64,000 nucleotides of DNA from Galerina marginata (taxonomy: Eukaryota; Basidiomycota; Agaricomycetes; Agaricales; Galerinaceae). Below are positions 22,280 through 33,200 of this stretch, one piece after another. The stretch is taken from contig JAECYW010000007.1 of assembly GCA_023014335.1 (NCBI GenBank), forward strand, positions 1,736,001 through 1,800,000. Reading direction: 5' to 3'. Both the position numbers and the translations under genes were made by a program. Every line of letters begins with the position of its first letter. Within the stretch, counting starts at the first letter, position 1. A model generated the notes under the pieces. It was given only the letters and a program-made list of their open reading frames with translations, did no database searches and was not told the origin of the DNA.

Positions 22280-23821
22280 TTACTCCCTAAAGAGATCTTC
22301 TGAATCATCCTCCGGACAACCTGAGCAATATCCGCCAAATTGCCAATGCTTTTTCCATACTGTATTGTCAATGGTTTTATCACTCAATTTTTCAAGAGTG
22401 CATATTTTCGAAAGTTCCTTGTATTCCTCTGGCTGCAAAGAAAGGCGATCTCCATATATACCTGCTGGTTCGATGATGCAGAGTGTAATTTTGTTCATGC
22501 GACGAGCTTGCACGAAGCGCACAATTTGAGGAGAGTCCACTATGCCATAGTTGACCGTGATGTGGACTGCTTTGGTCCAATAGGTTTCACTTTGAGCCCC
22601 GTTAAGAATCATGGACGAGAAACTACAAGATCCATTTTCTTGAGAGAAGACAAAGTCTGTCACCAATCCAGTCATTTGTGCGAGATAATGTGCCATGTGA
22701 AAATCCCAAGAGCTAGTCTTGACCAAACACAGAGAACGCAATGCAGGGAATGCATAGGGTTCTGATTTTAACCTCTCGTGATTGCCGGGGTTCATGCAGC
22801 ATTGCCGGATGGTAAGTGTTGCGAGTAATGGCGCTCTGAGGAATGGTAACCAAAAAGGCGTGAGTTTGCCACAACGGAGATTTTTGAGGCTTTTCATGGT
22901 AATTAACTCCACGTGGAACTGGTGGTACTGGATTTCAACAACAGACCCGACCAAGGATAGATTCTCTAAAGATGATATGGATAAAATGTCACTGAATGTA
23001 GCCCATGAAAAAACCATGCCGTAGCCGCCAAACGGCGCTTCTAGGTGGAGTGTAATGATATTGGAGAGTGGGAGTAGCCATCTGTAGGAGCAATCCAACG
23101 TCAGGGATTTCAGCTTCGGCGTGCTATTCTTGAAGACACTGAGAGAGGACGAGATGTCGGTGTCCAGATCGACGCTGGGACAAAAGACAAAATGCTCCAA
23201 GTTCTGAGCGGAGAGCGACGCGATCTCGAAAAGAAGCCCGTCAACAGGAGTAGTTGAGTCCGACAATATGGTGAAGCATTTCCATCTCGCAATGGCAGGT
23301 ATCGACCTTTGCAACAGAGCTAGCTGACCTTCCCAGGTCCAATCCCTATCCTCAGATACTCTAAAATTGAACCAGAGCTCCAATGGCTGTGATGCCGACC
23401 TCTCCAGGTACGCATCCAATCGATCAAGAGGGAAACGCAAAGCCTGGGGGCCGTCGTAGCAAAAGCGTGTCCATAAGGCAGGGTATGCTAGCGAAATCGC
23501 CCGCCATTGGTGGCACACCTGCGAGACGACAATTTCTGGCAAAAACTTCCTTTCATCTTGATCGTCAGCCAACGCATTTCTTGTGGAAGTAAGTTCTGCA
23601 GCGACCGTGAAGTCGAAGATTAGGCAGGTGACTTCTGTGGAAAGCGTTAAGAGAGGCGCGGGTTCATTGTAAACAGCGCCGTATTCAGCCTTGACCTCAG
23701 CGATTTGGCGACCTAGCTCCTTCATACGAAGGCCGAGAGCCCTCCTTTCTGTCTGAAGCTTGGTCTCCTTTTCTTGGAGTCTGACCAGTTTGGCATCCCT
23801 CTGAGGGTTACTACTGGGCAT
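22280..23821 (-). CDS. F-box-like protein A3 (intact), 513 aa
   Basis: Single-exon gene, the intact reference for the disrupted A1 and A2. N-terminal coiled coil (about residues 10-50, rich in Glu/Lys/Arg/Gln with EKET, ERRALGLRMKEL and AEVKAEYGAV). The F-box-like domain spans about 57-120 (LSTEVTCLIFDF, QVCHQWRAISLAYPALWTRF). About 380 residues of irregular leucine-rich, LRR-like repeats follow (LKSLTLDCSYRW, NIITLHLEAP, ISSLENLSLVG, MKSLKNLRCG, RAPLLATLTIRQC), ending in an acidic tail EDDSEDLFRE. F-box proteins act as Skp1-bound substrate adaptors of SCF ubiquitin ligases; the target is unknown. Its upstream region differs from the A1/A2/A4 promoter block except for the last ~25 bases before the ATG. 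Confidence 0.85.
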   Translation of the reverse strand: MPSSNPQRDAKLVRLQEKETKLQTERRALGLRMKELGRQIAEVKAEYGAVYNEPAPLLTLSTEVTCLIFDFTVAAELTSTRNALADDQDERKFLPEIVVSQVCHQWRAISLAYPALWTRFCYDGPQALRFPLDRLDAYLERSASQPLELWFNFRVSEDRDWTWEGQLALLQRSIPAIARWKCFTILSDSTTPVDGLLFEIASLSAQNLEHFVFCPSVDLDTDISSSLSVFKNSTPKLKSLTLDCSYRWLLPLSNIITLHLEAPFGGYGMVFSWATFSDILSISSLENLSLVGSVVEIQYHQFHVELITMKSLKNLRCGKLTPFWLPFLRAPLLATLTIRQCCMNPGNHERLKSEPYAFPALRSLCLVKTSSWDFHMAHYLAQMTGLVTDFVFSQENGSCSFSSMILNGAQSETYWTKAVHITVNYGIVDSPQIVRFVQARRMNKITLCIIEPAGIYGDRLSLQPEEYKELSKICTLEKLSDKTIDNTVWKKHWQFGGYCSGCPEDDSEDLFRE

Positions 23822-23853
23822 TCCTGCACGGGGTTCACTTGTTGATTACGAGT

Positions 23854-23864
23854 CCTATTTATAG
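23854..23864 (-). promoter_or_regulatory. TATA box of gene A3
   Basis: CTATAAATAGG on the minus strand, 33-43 nt upstream of the A3 ATG. The A1, A2 and A4 promoters lack this box, consistent with A3 having acquired a different promoter. Confidence 0.45.
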
Positions 23865-23869
23865 GGCTC

Positions 23870-25205
23870 GTTCTTTTATCCTGAGGTCCTCTGGGCGTTA
23901 GTGCGGCTTTTGCAACGCTATACGAGCCGGCAAACCCCGTGAGCGCTTCTATTAATGATGCCATCAAAAGTCCGTCCTCAACATCTTCTATTCACTATTC
24001 CCCTTTTTTTCTCTGCACGGAATGTTATCCTTTGTACATATTCTTAACCCCCTTGATTCTGCGAACACAATCATGTAAAAATTTTCCGCAAATTATGTTG
24101 TAATGAGATGGATGCACAATCAAGCATCCGGATGTGGCATGTGCTCATTGCGACGTGATAAAATAGATTTGACTGTCTTGCTCTCTTTTTGCCCGTCATA
24201 ACGTCTTCATTTTGTGAGTCCCTTCACTTTTTTTATGAAAACATGATCTCTTGACTACAAATGTGATTCTAGTGATCTAAACTTTCCCTTTAAATAACCT
24301 TACCGCCGTATCCCCAACCAAATACATTATTTGTTTGTTCTACTCTTGTGCCGCAACTGCCTACCTGGCCTCTCTCGCCTCTCACCCTCCTGCAGCATGT
24401 TTTATCACCAGCATTGCAAGGCCATTTTCATGGAAGTTTGCACACGGGAACCGACTCACTCGGGCCCAGGAGGCAGAATCCGGGATCCATGACAGTGCGA
24501 CAATACGAAGGAAGGAAAATGGACGGCGACGATGACTGGATATTCGGGGTCGATGTCTGCTTTGCGTGGCGGTGGTGTACGCGCCGGTATGTTCTTCTCC
24601 TTTGCCCAAGCCACCTGTTGTCAATGTAAGCCGCGTAGCTAACGCACATCACAGTGTTCAGCTTCGAGTTAGGACCTATCACCCAACTCGTACCTGCCGC
24701 TTCACCTTATACTTACCCCCAGCGGCTGCAGCTTCATCCGCCAATCATATGAACAAACAAATGACGACAACTACGGGGAGTAGTGCTGCAAGCAAGAGCA
24801 GGAGCAGTAGGGGTGATGTTGTTGAGGAGAGTTTCAAATTCACGGTGAGTGGCTTCCTTGACTTATAGGGATTTCAACTAATCTTTGCGCTGAATGGAAG
24901 GAGGCTGCCGCTTGGAGGGTAGGTGGTGGCGATCGCAAATCGGGACTCAAAGAGGATGCGGGCAGGCGGGTGAAGGAGGGAGGCTGGACATTGACGTTGA
25001 ACGTCAGAGTCTCGAGCTTGATGTGGGCTGAAAAAGAGGTGAGTAGTAATTTAACGAGGCTATAATGAGGTACTTATCTTGTCCATTGGAAAGGTTCCCT
25101 AACTGTTCAATCGACTTGAAGGCAGCACCAGCGGAACGCATGATTGTCAACTTCTCGGATCGCAATGCGGCGTGATATGGTAGGTGAATTCTCGAACTTT
25201 AAAAG
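23870..25205. other. no confident gene; possible decayed exons
   Basis: Short open plus-strand pieces with plausible donor/acceptor pairs occur (for example a segment ending EESFKFT before a GTGAGT at 24844, and 24880-25040), but no start, domain or continuous model can be supported. They lie just upstream of the decayed repeat units and may belong to the same dead gene. Confidence 0.25.
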
Positions 25206-25209
25206 TAAT

Positions 25210-25490
25210 ATTCACCTGAACTGTTTATGGCAGCCTTCACCTCTTGGTTTGCCTGCACATCACCGTCGATGGAATTCTTGCAACCTCCAAGTCGATGTTG
25301 TGCCGATAAACAGGAACGGATGAGGCTTCAGGGGCGTGGCTGGCTGGCTGCAGGTGCATTCAACTGCGAGAAGGGACTCATCGACTTCGGTGGAGACATG
25401 AGAGATGCGGGGTCTTCATACGCACCGCAGGAGATGTACTGGGGCGTCCATGGTGGGTTTTGGCATCCATTATGAACTTGAATGACGGGT
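25210..25490 (+). repeat. decayed repeat unit 1 of an unknown duplicated sequence
   Basis: First of four diverged copies. Landmarks are CTTGGTTTGCCTGCACA, a GTCGATG..ATTCTTGCA block, TGTGCCGATAAACAGGAACG, GACTTCGGTGGAGACATGAGAG and GTGTCC/GGCGTCCATGGTG, then GAACTTGAATGACGGG. This is the best open copy (82 codons, 25227-25475). The ancestral gene is not recognised. Confidence 0.55.
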
Positions 25491-25674
25491 TGCGAACTGT
25501 TGAATATTGGCAGTTTGATTGAACAGCGGCGGGATGTCGAGCTTCAGCAGGTTGGATAAAAGCATCAGCAGGTTGAATAAAAGTCGCCGGGCGGAGGAAG
25601 AAGCTGCTATAAATGAAGTAAGCCAATTTTCGAGCTTCAGAAGAGAACATTGCTAACCTGAATGACTTGTGCAG

Positions 25675-26000
25675 CCCCCGGGACCTTGGTCTGTCCGCAC
25701 GACATCGTCGATAACACTCGTGCACCGTGCAAGTGGGAACGCGAAGTGGAAAAAGCTGTAGCGGACAGGCTGGCTTTGTTGTTGGTGTGTTCAAACGCGC
25801 AGGTAGAAATTTGTTGAGATTGAAGATAGTAGGAAGGATGCGGGGGCTTCGTATACGCTACGGGAGAAGTGTTGGGGTGTGGGCATCATTAATATTCATG
25901 GCTTGGATGGCAGGCTAACGCGTGCAGGCAGAATCGTGCGTGGCGGTGAAGTGGTCCGCCTCGATTGCTAACCTGAGGGCCAGGATCGCGAGGTACGAAC
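25675..26000 (+). repeat. decayed repeat unit 2
   Basis: Aligns to units 1 and 3: CGTCGATAACACTCGTGCA, GGGGGCTTCGTATACGCTAC, AGTGTTGGGGTGTGGGCATC, then GGCAGGCTAACGCGTGCAGG and TTGCTAACCTGAGGGCCAGG. Frames are broken. Confidence 0.5.
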
Positions 26001-26980
26001 GACAATGGGGAGTAAGAAGAAAGAATGAGGAGATTAGAAAAAGTGATGACGACATTGTCTGAATGTTTTTGATTTTGGCTCCGGAATGATGTCATGTATT
26101 CCTATTCCAATGTTGTCAGCTTCAGAATCGATGCTGACCTTTGCCTCCAACTCTGTCTGCCATACCGCCAATCCCGTCTAACATGGCTGAAAAGACGTGC
26201 GGCCCGTTCCCAGTGCCCCTCCTGGATGTGGGCTGGAAGTTGAAGAGTTTTGGTTCGTTGAGGGGGAAATACACCGGGTATGTCGCAAGAACAACACCGC
26301 TGTCCGGCTAACTTCACCACATTGCAGCGCTGGGCAGCACATTGCTACCCCACGACACCCCGCGTTTGCTGGTGCTGCTTGCGAAGAGGGTATAGCAATG
26401 CGACAGACAACAATAGGCTCAGCAGCACGTCTTGGAAGTCCGAAGTTGCAGCTTTGGAAAGCAAAGATTGGTGGTGTGTTTCTTTCTTTTGCTCGTCTTT
26501 CAATCCTTTTCACCTTCCTTCAACGCGTTGATGTTGTGCTCTCTCCTCCTTGTTTGGTATTTTTAGGTCCGCTAAGCACTTGGATCCAACCCGCCAAGCC
26601 TCCTAGCTACGATCCTTGAGTTCATCGTCACTTCTAGAGGGATGGTGCACTGCGAATCTAAAACCTGACGAATTGCATGCGTGAACGCAGGGATGAACAG
26701 ATGGATGGATGGAGCGCAAGAAATCCGATAGTCTGGGGTCGCCGGTCACCATTGCGTCTCTCATCTTCGGAAAAGTTTTCGGCACAAAATCACGGAAGGC
26801 ACTCTCGGCTATCTTAACATTCAGGTAAGCCCTTCTACAACCAAGTAGATCTTAGCAGTAACTTACTTTAACTGTGTCCCAGTGCACTCGGAAACATTCA
26901 ACTCAGTGAGGACTTTGCCAATTTCAAGCAATAAGCGCCTTACCGCTTACTTCACATTCCGTACCGGACACAGCCACTCC
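26001..26980. other. unannotated spacer between decayed units
   Basis: Open frames on both strands overlap between 26178 and 26620, but none has a family match or splice support. Nothing else seen. Confidence 0.3.
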
Positions 26981-26988
26981 ACCTGGGA

Positions 26989-27531
26989 CAAGGGGGTGTC
27001 AGTAAAAAAAAATCGGATATGAGGTCAGATTTTTTTTTAAGGGCTAAGACGCTGGACTAACTAACCACTGTGGGAATATATAGCTATATATAGTATTACT
27101 ACATAATTATATTGATTTTTTTTGTCCATTCTGGCTTGCCTGAGCTCTCCCAGACCATTTCAATGTTTCTGTGACCTATGGCCCATTAGCTTTTGAGTTC
27201 TATAAATTTTAGGATAAATAGGTGGAAGGGTAAATGAAGGGGAAAAAAATATTCTATATTTGTTCATGGTAATATTGCCAACAATAAGCCACTTAAGCCA
27301 CTGGGTTATTATTCAGTGCCAGATATAAAGGGCATAGACAACTAATTCTAGAAACTAGTTCACCTTTTTGCACTTATCCACAACTGTGAAAGTCTATTCC
27401 AGGTTAAATCAAATGAACTGTAGGCTCTTTTGGCTCAAAATATTGCCTCAAAACTTTTTTTTTTAAGGGCCTCATGGCCTGGACTAACTAACCGACCCTA
27501 TGTCACATATTTTTTTACTGACACCCCCTTG
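26989..27531. mobile_element. second non-autonomous hAT-like element, 543 bp
   Basis: TIRs start CAAGGGGGTGTCAGTAAAAA and are flanked by the octamer ACCTGGGA on both sides (26981-26988 and 27532-27539). It shares the CAAGGGGG end and the layout of the element at 16894: a T-run, then a GGG..CGCTGGACTAACTAACC block on the left and AGGCC..GAGGCC hairpin-like arms on the right. It is therefore a related family or subfamily. The body is AT-rich and has no coding capacity. Confidence 0.88.
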
Positions 27532-27759
27532 ACCTGGGATTATCTTAGCAGAGGCACTTTTGATGCGCCACACTCCATTGTTCGTCGTCATTTTACATTG
27601 TTCGCCTCTTCTGAATTTACTTCCCCCCCTGACTTCTGTCAATCCCATCTCTCATCGCCCCGACAAACCACCTCAAACTCCCACTGTAATTTATTTTACA
27701 GAGTCAAGACTGCCAATTTCGACGATTTTACACTATTTAAACTCAACAAACTAGTACCC

Positions 27760-28080
27760 CTTGCTTTTCCCCCGGCCCCACAGCGCCATTGATGGGATTC
27801 TTGCACCATTCAAGTCATTGTATTCGCGCCGACAGATACAAATGAATGAGGGTGCGGTGTTACGGGTGCATCCAACACCGCGGCAAGCGAGTTGTCGACT
27901 TGGGTGGAGGCACACGAGCTGCAGAGTCTTTCTATGCGCCGTGCGAGATGTGCTAGGGTGTCCGTGGTGCGTTTCAACATCTGTTATTGACTTGAATGAC
28001 AGGCTAACGTGTGCAGGCCAACCGGCGGTATGCAGAGAAGCCTTTTGCCTCAATTCCTAATCCGAGGACAATGATCGACA
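27760..28080 (+). repeat. decayed repeat unit 3
   Basis: Aligns to unit 1: GCGCCATTGATGGGATTCTTGCA, TATTCGCGCCGACAG, GACTTGGGTGGAGGCACACG, TAGGGTGTCCGTGGTG, TTGACTTGAATGACAGGCTA. Stops and shifts break the frame. Confidence 0.55.
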
Positions 28081-28444
28081 ACTGCCAACCAAGACAGCTA
28101 GTGAAGGGAAGCGGGCTGTGTTAACATCTGCCGCATGGTCGTGGACGTGGATGTTCTCGGTCCGTCGTTGGGGTAGGCTCGGTATATGAGAGACAGGGTA
28201 GACAATGCTGGGAGGAGACGGTACGGTGAGTAGGAGGTTGAAGTTTGTCAAAACGGCCAAGTTGTGAGACAAGGTGAGTACTTAATGCTTCGACTAGGTT
28301 ATGAACAATTACTAACCTCGCTAACTTGAAAGTCCTAAAGACCAACAAATGGACATGACATCTGCGCCTGCGGAGCGCATGAAAAGAATGACGCTATAGA
28401 CAGGGTAAGAAATTTTTCGGGCATTAAAGGATGGACTACTGGCC

Positions 28445-28610
28445 TAAATTACTTGCTGCAACCCCTTAAACCTCGGTTCGCCTGCACAGCGCCGTTGAGG
28501 TCATTCGTGTACAGTTCGAGGCGATATCGCGCCGACCACAGCGAATGGATAAAGCTGCAGAGGCGTGGCTGTGTGTCTTGTTGCAACACCTACACGCGTC
28601 TAGAATGGCC
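28445..28610 (+). repeat. decayed repeat unit 4 (truncated)
   Basis: Resembles the 5' half of units 1 and 3: CCTCGGTTCGCCTGCACAGC, then GTTGAGGTCATTCGTG, ATCGCGCCGACCACAG and GCTGCAGAGGCGTGGCTG. It ends abruptly near the orphan F-box promoter. Confidence 0.5.
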
Positions 28611-28675
28611 AGTAGCACAGAGGAGGAGAAAAAAAGAGAAAAAAAGGACTCGTAAATGCCATGCTGCAAGGCAAT

Positions 28676-29335
28676 GGCTTACAAGCCACGTTGTCTTTGA
28701 AGAAGAAAAAGAGTCAGGCTTACTTCAGATAAGATTGATTACCGCTTTGGAAATAACAAAGACTTGTAGATGAACACCGGTGTAGACTCTAGAGGTTAGG
28801 TGGTGGTTAAGAAGAAAGTTCGATTAGCTTGATACAGTACACTTTCTCATAATGCATATCGTCATAATGCATAATTCTCATGATGCATAGCTTTTTCCCG
28901 AAACCAACTTTGTTCGCAGGGAAATTGCTGCATATTGTATAATGCATAATGCATAACCCTAGGAGCGATATATGCATTATCAGATCAAAATTTGGCAGGG
29001 AAGGACCCTAGAGCGGGCCTCGGCAATGGTCGCCAGGGTGTACTTTTCTTCAACTTTTCACTGCATATTTTCCAAAAGCATAGATTTTTGCTCAAAAATG
29101 GCTTTCGGATGTTCTTGCATTTGATTGATACATACTTTCTCTCCAAAAAAGTCGATTTTGTCACATTTGAGTGGTAAAGTAACGGGTGTCACTGAAATGT
29201 GACATATTCCTTGTTGCATAAATCTCATAATGCATGGCAAAATTTTGTCACCGTCGATATGCATTATGAGAAAGTGTACTGTATGATATTCAGGCTGGGG
29301 ACCCTAACACGTGGTCCTCTAAACAACCTGCGAAA
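28676..29335 (-). promoter_or_regulatory. orphan F-box-like promoter block without a gene
   Basis: 28676-28830 and 29284-29335 together reproduce the A1/A2 upstream block (GTCAGGCTTACTTCAGA, TTTGGAAATA, ACTTGTAGATGAAC.CC, AGACTCTAGAGG, then AGCTTGAT and CACGTGGTCCTC), but the position where the coding region should begin (below 28676) holds no F-box-like sequence. The block is interrupted by a mariner-type MITE. It is inferred to be the remnant of a deleted family member. Confidence 0.6.
28835..29281. mobile_element. Tc1/mariner-type MITE, 447 bp, TA target duplication
   Basis: A perfect 27-bp terminal inverted repeat begins CAGTACACTTTCTCATAATG; TA flanks both sides (28833-28834, 29282-29283). 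The inside is littered with the palindromic hexamer ATGCAT in ATAATGCATA-type contexts (at least six). No coding capacity. CAGT ends plus TA duplication fit Tc1/mariner. Confidence 0.88.
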
Positions 29336-29428
29336 AAGTTGCAATTCAGAATTCTGCTCTTGTTATCAGTGTTAATCTCTGTTAATCTTTTTTTGGGTGG
29401 TAACTACAACTATGTAAGCTAGTTCTGA

Positions 29429-29880
29429 GCCCAGTGAAAACCTGTTCTGTTGTGTTCTGGTCAATAAGCAGGCCAGCCGTGCTAGACAGCACTGCAGTAT
29501 ATAAATAGAACTCAACTCTTTGTCGTCGACGGTCGATGACGGTCAACTCACCTTAACTCGCCTCAACTCTGCCCAAAATTTTCTCTTTTACTTATGAGTA
29601 TGTCGTTCCGTCATATACCCCCCCCCGACTCAGCTTTTCATTTCCCCCCTTTCTAAGTTTCTTCCGTACTGCCATCATCTCCCACCAGCGCTTGACCAGC
29701 GCCGTATTCTCCTCCCTCCGTACCCTTGGGGGTAATATAGTGAACCCGGCACGGCTGACAACCTCACTATCACGACTACCGCCAAAACTGTTTCTCAAGC
29801 GTCGCGAAGTGGGATGCTTTTTTTTTAATGCTGTCGAGCAGTAATTGGCAATTTAGGCTCTGTTCAAGTTCTATTCAACA
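29429..29880 (+). repeat. left arm of a large imperfect inverted repeat around the GH5 gene
   Basis: Begins CCCAGTGAAAACC, contains GGCCAGCCGTGC, a TATATAAATAGAACTC box, TTTGTCGTCGACG, CCGTACTGCCATCATCTCCC and GCGTCGCGAAGTGGGATGC, and ends GGCTCTGTTCAAGTTCTATTC. The same landmarks occur inverted at 34234-34723. Each arm resembles an LTR or promoter fragment (TATA box followed by C-rich sequence), but boundaries and duplications could not be read. Confidence 0.8.
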
Positions 29881-30251
29881 CAGCAATAATGGTAGCACAG
29901 AAAGAAATATAGAAGAATTGAAATCAAAGCTATTATACTAAACACAAAAAAAGCGAAAAACAAAAGGAAAGTCCCGTCCGAATGATACGAATGCGAATGT
30001 GAATGTGAATACAGTATAGTATGAGGCGAGTTTTGTTGCCGTCACACGACATGGTGAATATGGTTGCGGTGCGATGCGATGCGATGCGGGTCTAAGTTAT
30101 GTTATGTTATGTTATCACTGTTAGTGGATAAATGAGAAACGCGCTCCGTGCTTAAGGTGTTTGCGACGGGATGTAGGTGCGCATATGATGCCGAAGAACG
30201 AGGACGAGGACGGGCAAGGTGGGATAGGATATGACGAGGCAAAATACGCGC
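29881..30251 (-). other. 3' UTR side of the GH5 gene
   Basis: AT-rich and simple-sequence DNA (GCGATGCGATGCGATGCGG, GTTATGTTATGTTATGTTAT) between the repeat arm and the GH5 stop codon. No gene. Confidence 0.4.
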
Positions 30252-33200
30252 TCAGCACACCACACACCCAAAAGACCCACAACACAGCTCCTCGCACCAT
30301 CCCTTCCTCTCCTCCCTCTCCCTCTCCTCCTCCTCCCTCTCCCTCTCCTTCTTCGCCTTCCTCCCCTCTTTCACCTTCATCCCACCCCCTTCCATCTTCT
30401 TCGTCGGCGGAACCCCCAACGCCCCACCCCGCCTCTTCACCTCCAGCGTATACTCCCTCCTCCCACCCTCTTCCCGCGTGGGGACATCATACCACCACAC
30501 CAGCGTCTGTCCGCGCACCGCGTACGTCCCGCCGGATACTTTCACCTCGAGGTCGACCAGGTCGGGGGTGTCGCGGATGAGGAGGGGCGCTGGTGTCGGT
30601 GTCGGTATTGGTGCTGGTGCTGCAGCGGGAGGAATGACCGGCGTCGGCATTGGCGATGCGTCTTTCTGCTCAGTGGAAGATCCACCGATACGCTCCTCGA
30701 CAGCCGTCGACGCAGAGAGCATACTCAGACTCAAGCTCCTCGACAGCTCTTCGTCTTTATCCTGATCCCGGTCCTGATCGAGGTCCTGATCCTGATCGTC
30801 AAGCTCACCCGCACCACCCACCGCACCCCCACTCGCGCGTACGACCTTCTCCACCTCCCTTCCCTCCCCGCGATACCCCCCCTCCAACAACCTCGCATGC
30901 GCATAATGTACAAGAGGTATATACACCTCCGTCCCCAACTTCGCCCGCTCTTTCGGTGGCGATTGCGATTCCTGTGCGTCCCCTTCCCCTTCCCCTTCCT
31001 CCTCCACCCGCACCCGGTCCTCCCACCCCACACTGACGACCATCTTAAACACCCCCTTCCCCACATCAAAGCTGACCTCCACGGCCCTTCCGACGACTTT
31101 AACAGGCCACGGCCTGGCAAAGGCACGCACGGCGCGTGCACCGTTCGTCAGGAACTTGTACGGGTCGGGGGAGTAACCCGCTCGTAGCTGGCCTGGTGTG
31201 AGATCAGAGGAGGGGCGACGAAGTCGGGGAGAGAGAGAGGTCGAGGAAGACGAGAGAGTCGATGAGGAGGTTTTGCGTGTTAACTTGCGTTGCCGCGTCC
31301 GCTGATCATCCTCCCCGCCTAGATGCAACCCCAGACTCGTCGCAGACGCAGCAGCGGTCGACGGCCCACCCAATGTGTCCAAGCTCATCGCAGACGACGT
31401 CGCCGTCCTCGAGTTCATAGGCGGTCTGCGTGCAGGCTGCCGGTCGGTCCTTCTGTTAGTCGTAGTCCTGCACTTGCTCTTCCCCCGCACGCTGTCCATC
31501 ACAGCGCGCATACTGCCCTTCCTCTCCCTCTCGCGTCGATCCCGGTGCCGGTCCATGAGCAGTACAGCCCGGCTATGCAGTGCGTCCTCGTCCTCGACTT
31601 CCAGCACGCGCGTATGCGTGTCCGAGTCTTTATACTCGTCTCCGTCGTGCGGTTTCCTTGGTTCCCGTCTCTCCACATCACCGTCCTCGTCCTCATCATC
31701 CAATATCGAGCCCTCCTCCTCCTCAGACTCGGTCTCGCCCTCGGACAGCACAAGATCATCAACGCTAAACAAGCTCAGATCCTCCATGTTCCAGCCATCT
31801 CCCCACTCATGGCTATGGTCGTCGGGAACATAAGTCCACACCGTCCAATTCAGCGATTCCCCATTCCCTCTTGCTTCTCCGCCCTCTTCCCCTCCCTTGC
31901 CCTTGCCCTTAGCACGCCTCGCATCACAAGCCTGCAGACTCGCATCCAGCGCCTTTTCCTGCCTTCCATAATCGCCCTTGTACTTGCCCCCATCCGTCCA
32001 CCCATACGCCCGCTTCTCGTCCATATCAAACGGCGTCCCGATCTCGCCAATTAGTGTCGGGTACGTCCCCGCACCGAGCATCTTCACGTCTGCTTTTAGG
32101 TACCCCAGCTGCTCGTACAGCGACGTACGGATCGCTTTCTCGCCGAGCTTGACTGCTGATAAAGCCGAACCATATTTCCCCCGGAGGAGACCAAGCGCGT
32201 CGGCGTTGAACCAGTTCCAATGCCGCGTCACGAGCGTCAAGCCATCGTAGTAGTGCGGGCTATACGCACACCTGCCCTTCAGCTCCGCCTCTTCGAATCG
32301 CGGGGGGATGGCAAACACCGGCGGCTGCACGAATACGATCGCCTCGGGATGGCTCCTCCGCACCCGCTCCGCATACGCCAGCCAATGCGGCTTCCAGTAG
32401 TCCGTCAGGAACTCTGCCTCGAGTCCTGTTGATGGATTGAATTTGAAGTAGTCGGGTCGGAGGACGTAGCCAGTTTCGATGTCCCATACGCCGTGTAGAG
32501 CCCAGATGCAGGTCCCGAGCGGCCATTGCGTGGTGTCGCGCTTCCATCCCCAGCGGGGGTGCGTGCCGTCGGGGAGTTCGCCCTCGTCTGCCCACACCTT
32601 CCTTCCCTTGGGATCCACCTCCACCACCCCATCCCGCTTCGGGCCCATAGCACTAAAGCTCCAATGCTCGACCGTCTGCTTCTGGCCCATCCCCAGCCGC
32701 ACGCTCTGCGCGGGCGTGGGGTACGTACCCTTCTTCAGCGTCGAGCCCTGCTTCACCGGGTTCACACTGAGGTCGTCCCACCCACACAGCCCCTCGAACG
32801 GCTCGTTCATGCTGTCCCATCCAATCACACACGCGTCCAGCAGTCTTCCCCCTTCGAACGCGGCTATGCGGTCTACGAGCTGTCCGCACGCTTCGATGTA
32901 GTGGGATTGGAGGTAGTCCTGGATGTTGACGCCGTCGATTATGCAGTAAGGCGCATAGTCGCGTCCGGAGAAGAAAAGGGTGAAGAGGGTTTGGGAGAGG
33001 AGGCGGCCGTAGTTTGTGGACCAGACCATGGCGGGGAGGGTAGAGGGGTCAGGACCGGTGGGGGCGTAGGGGGAGGGGTATTCGCAGTGCAGGATGGCGG
33101 CTTGGGTGGCGGTGATGTGGTGTGGCTTGATACCGCACGCTGCAAGAGTCCAGAAAGGCGCGCCAGAGCCGCCAGAGAAGCGGGACCACTGGGAAGGGTG

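Noticed and set aside
30231..32054. Long plus-strand open frames (318 and 243 codons)
   Set aside because: They are antisense shadows of the GC-rich low-complexity part of the GH5 gene; composition (Pro/Leu/Arg/His repeats) is that of a reverse-strand artefact.
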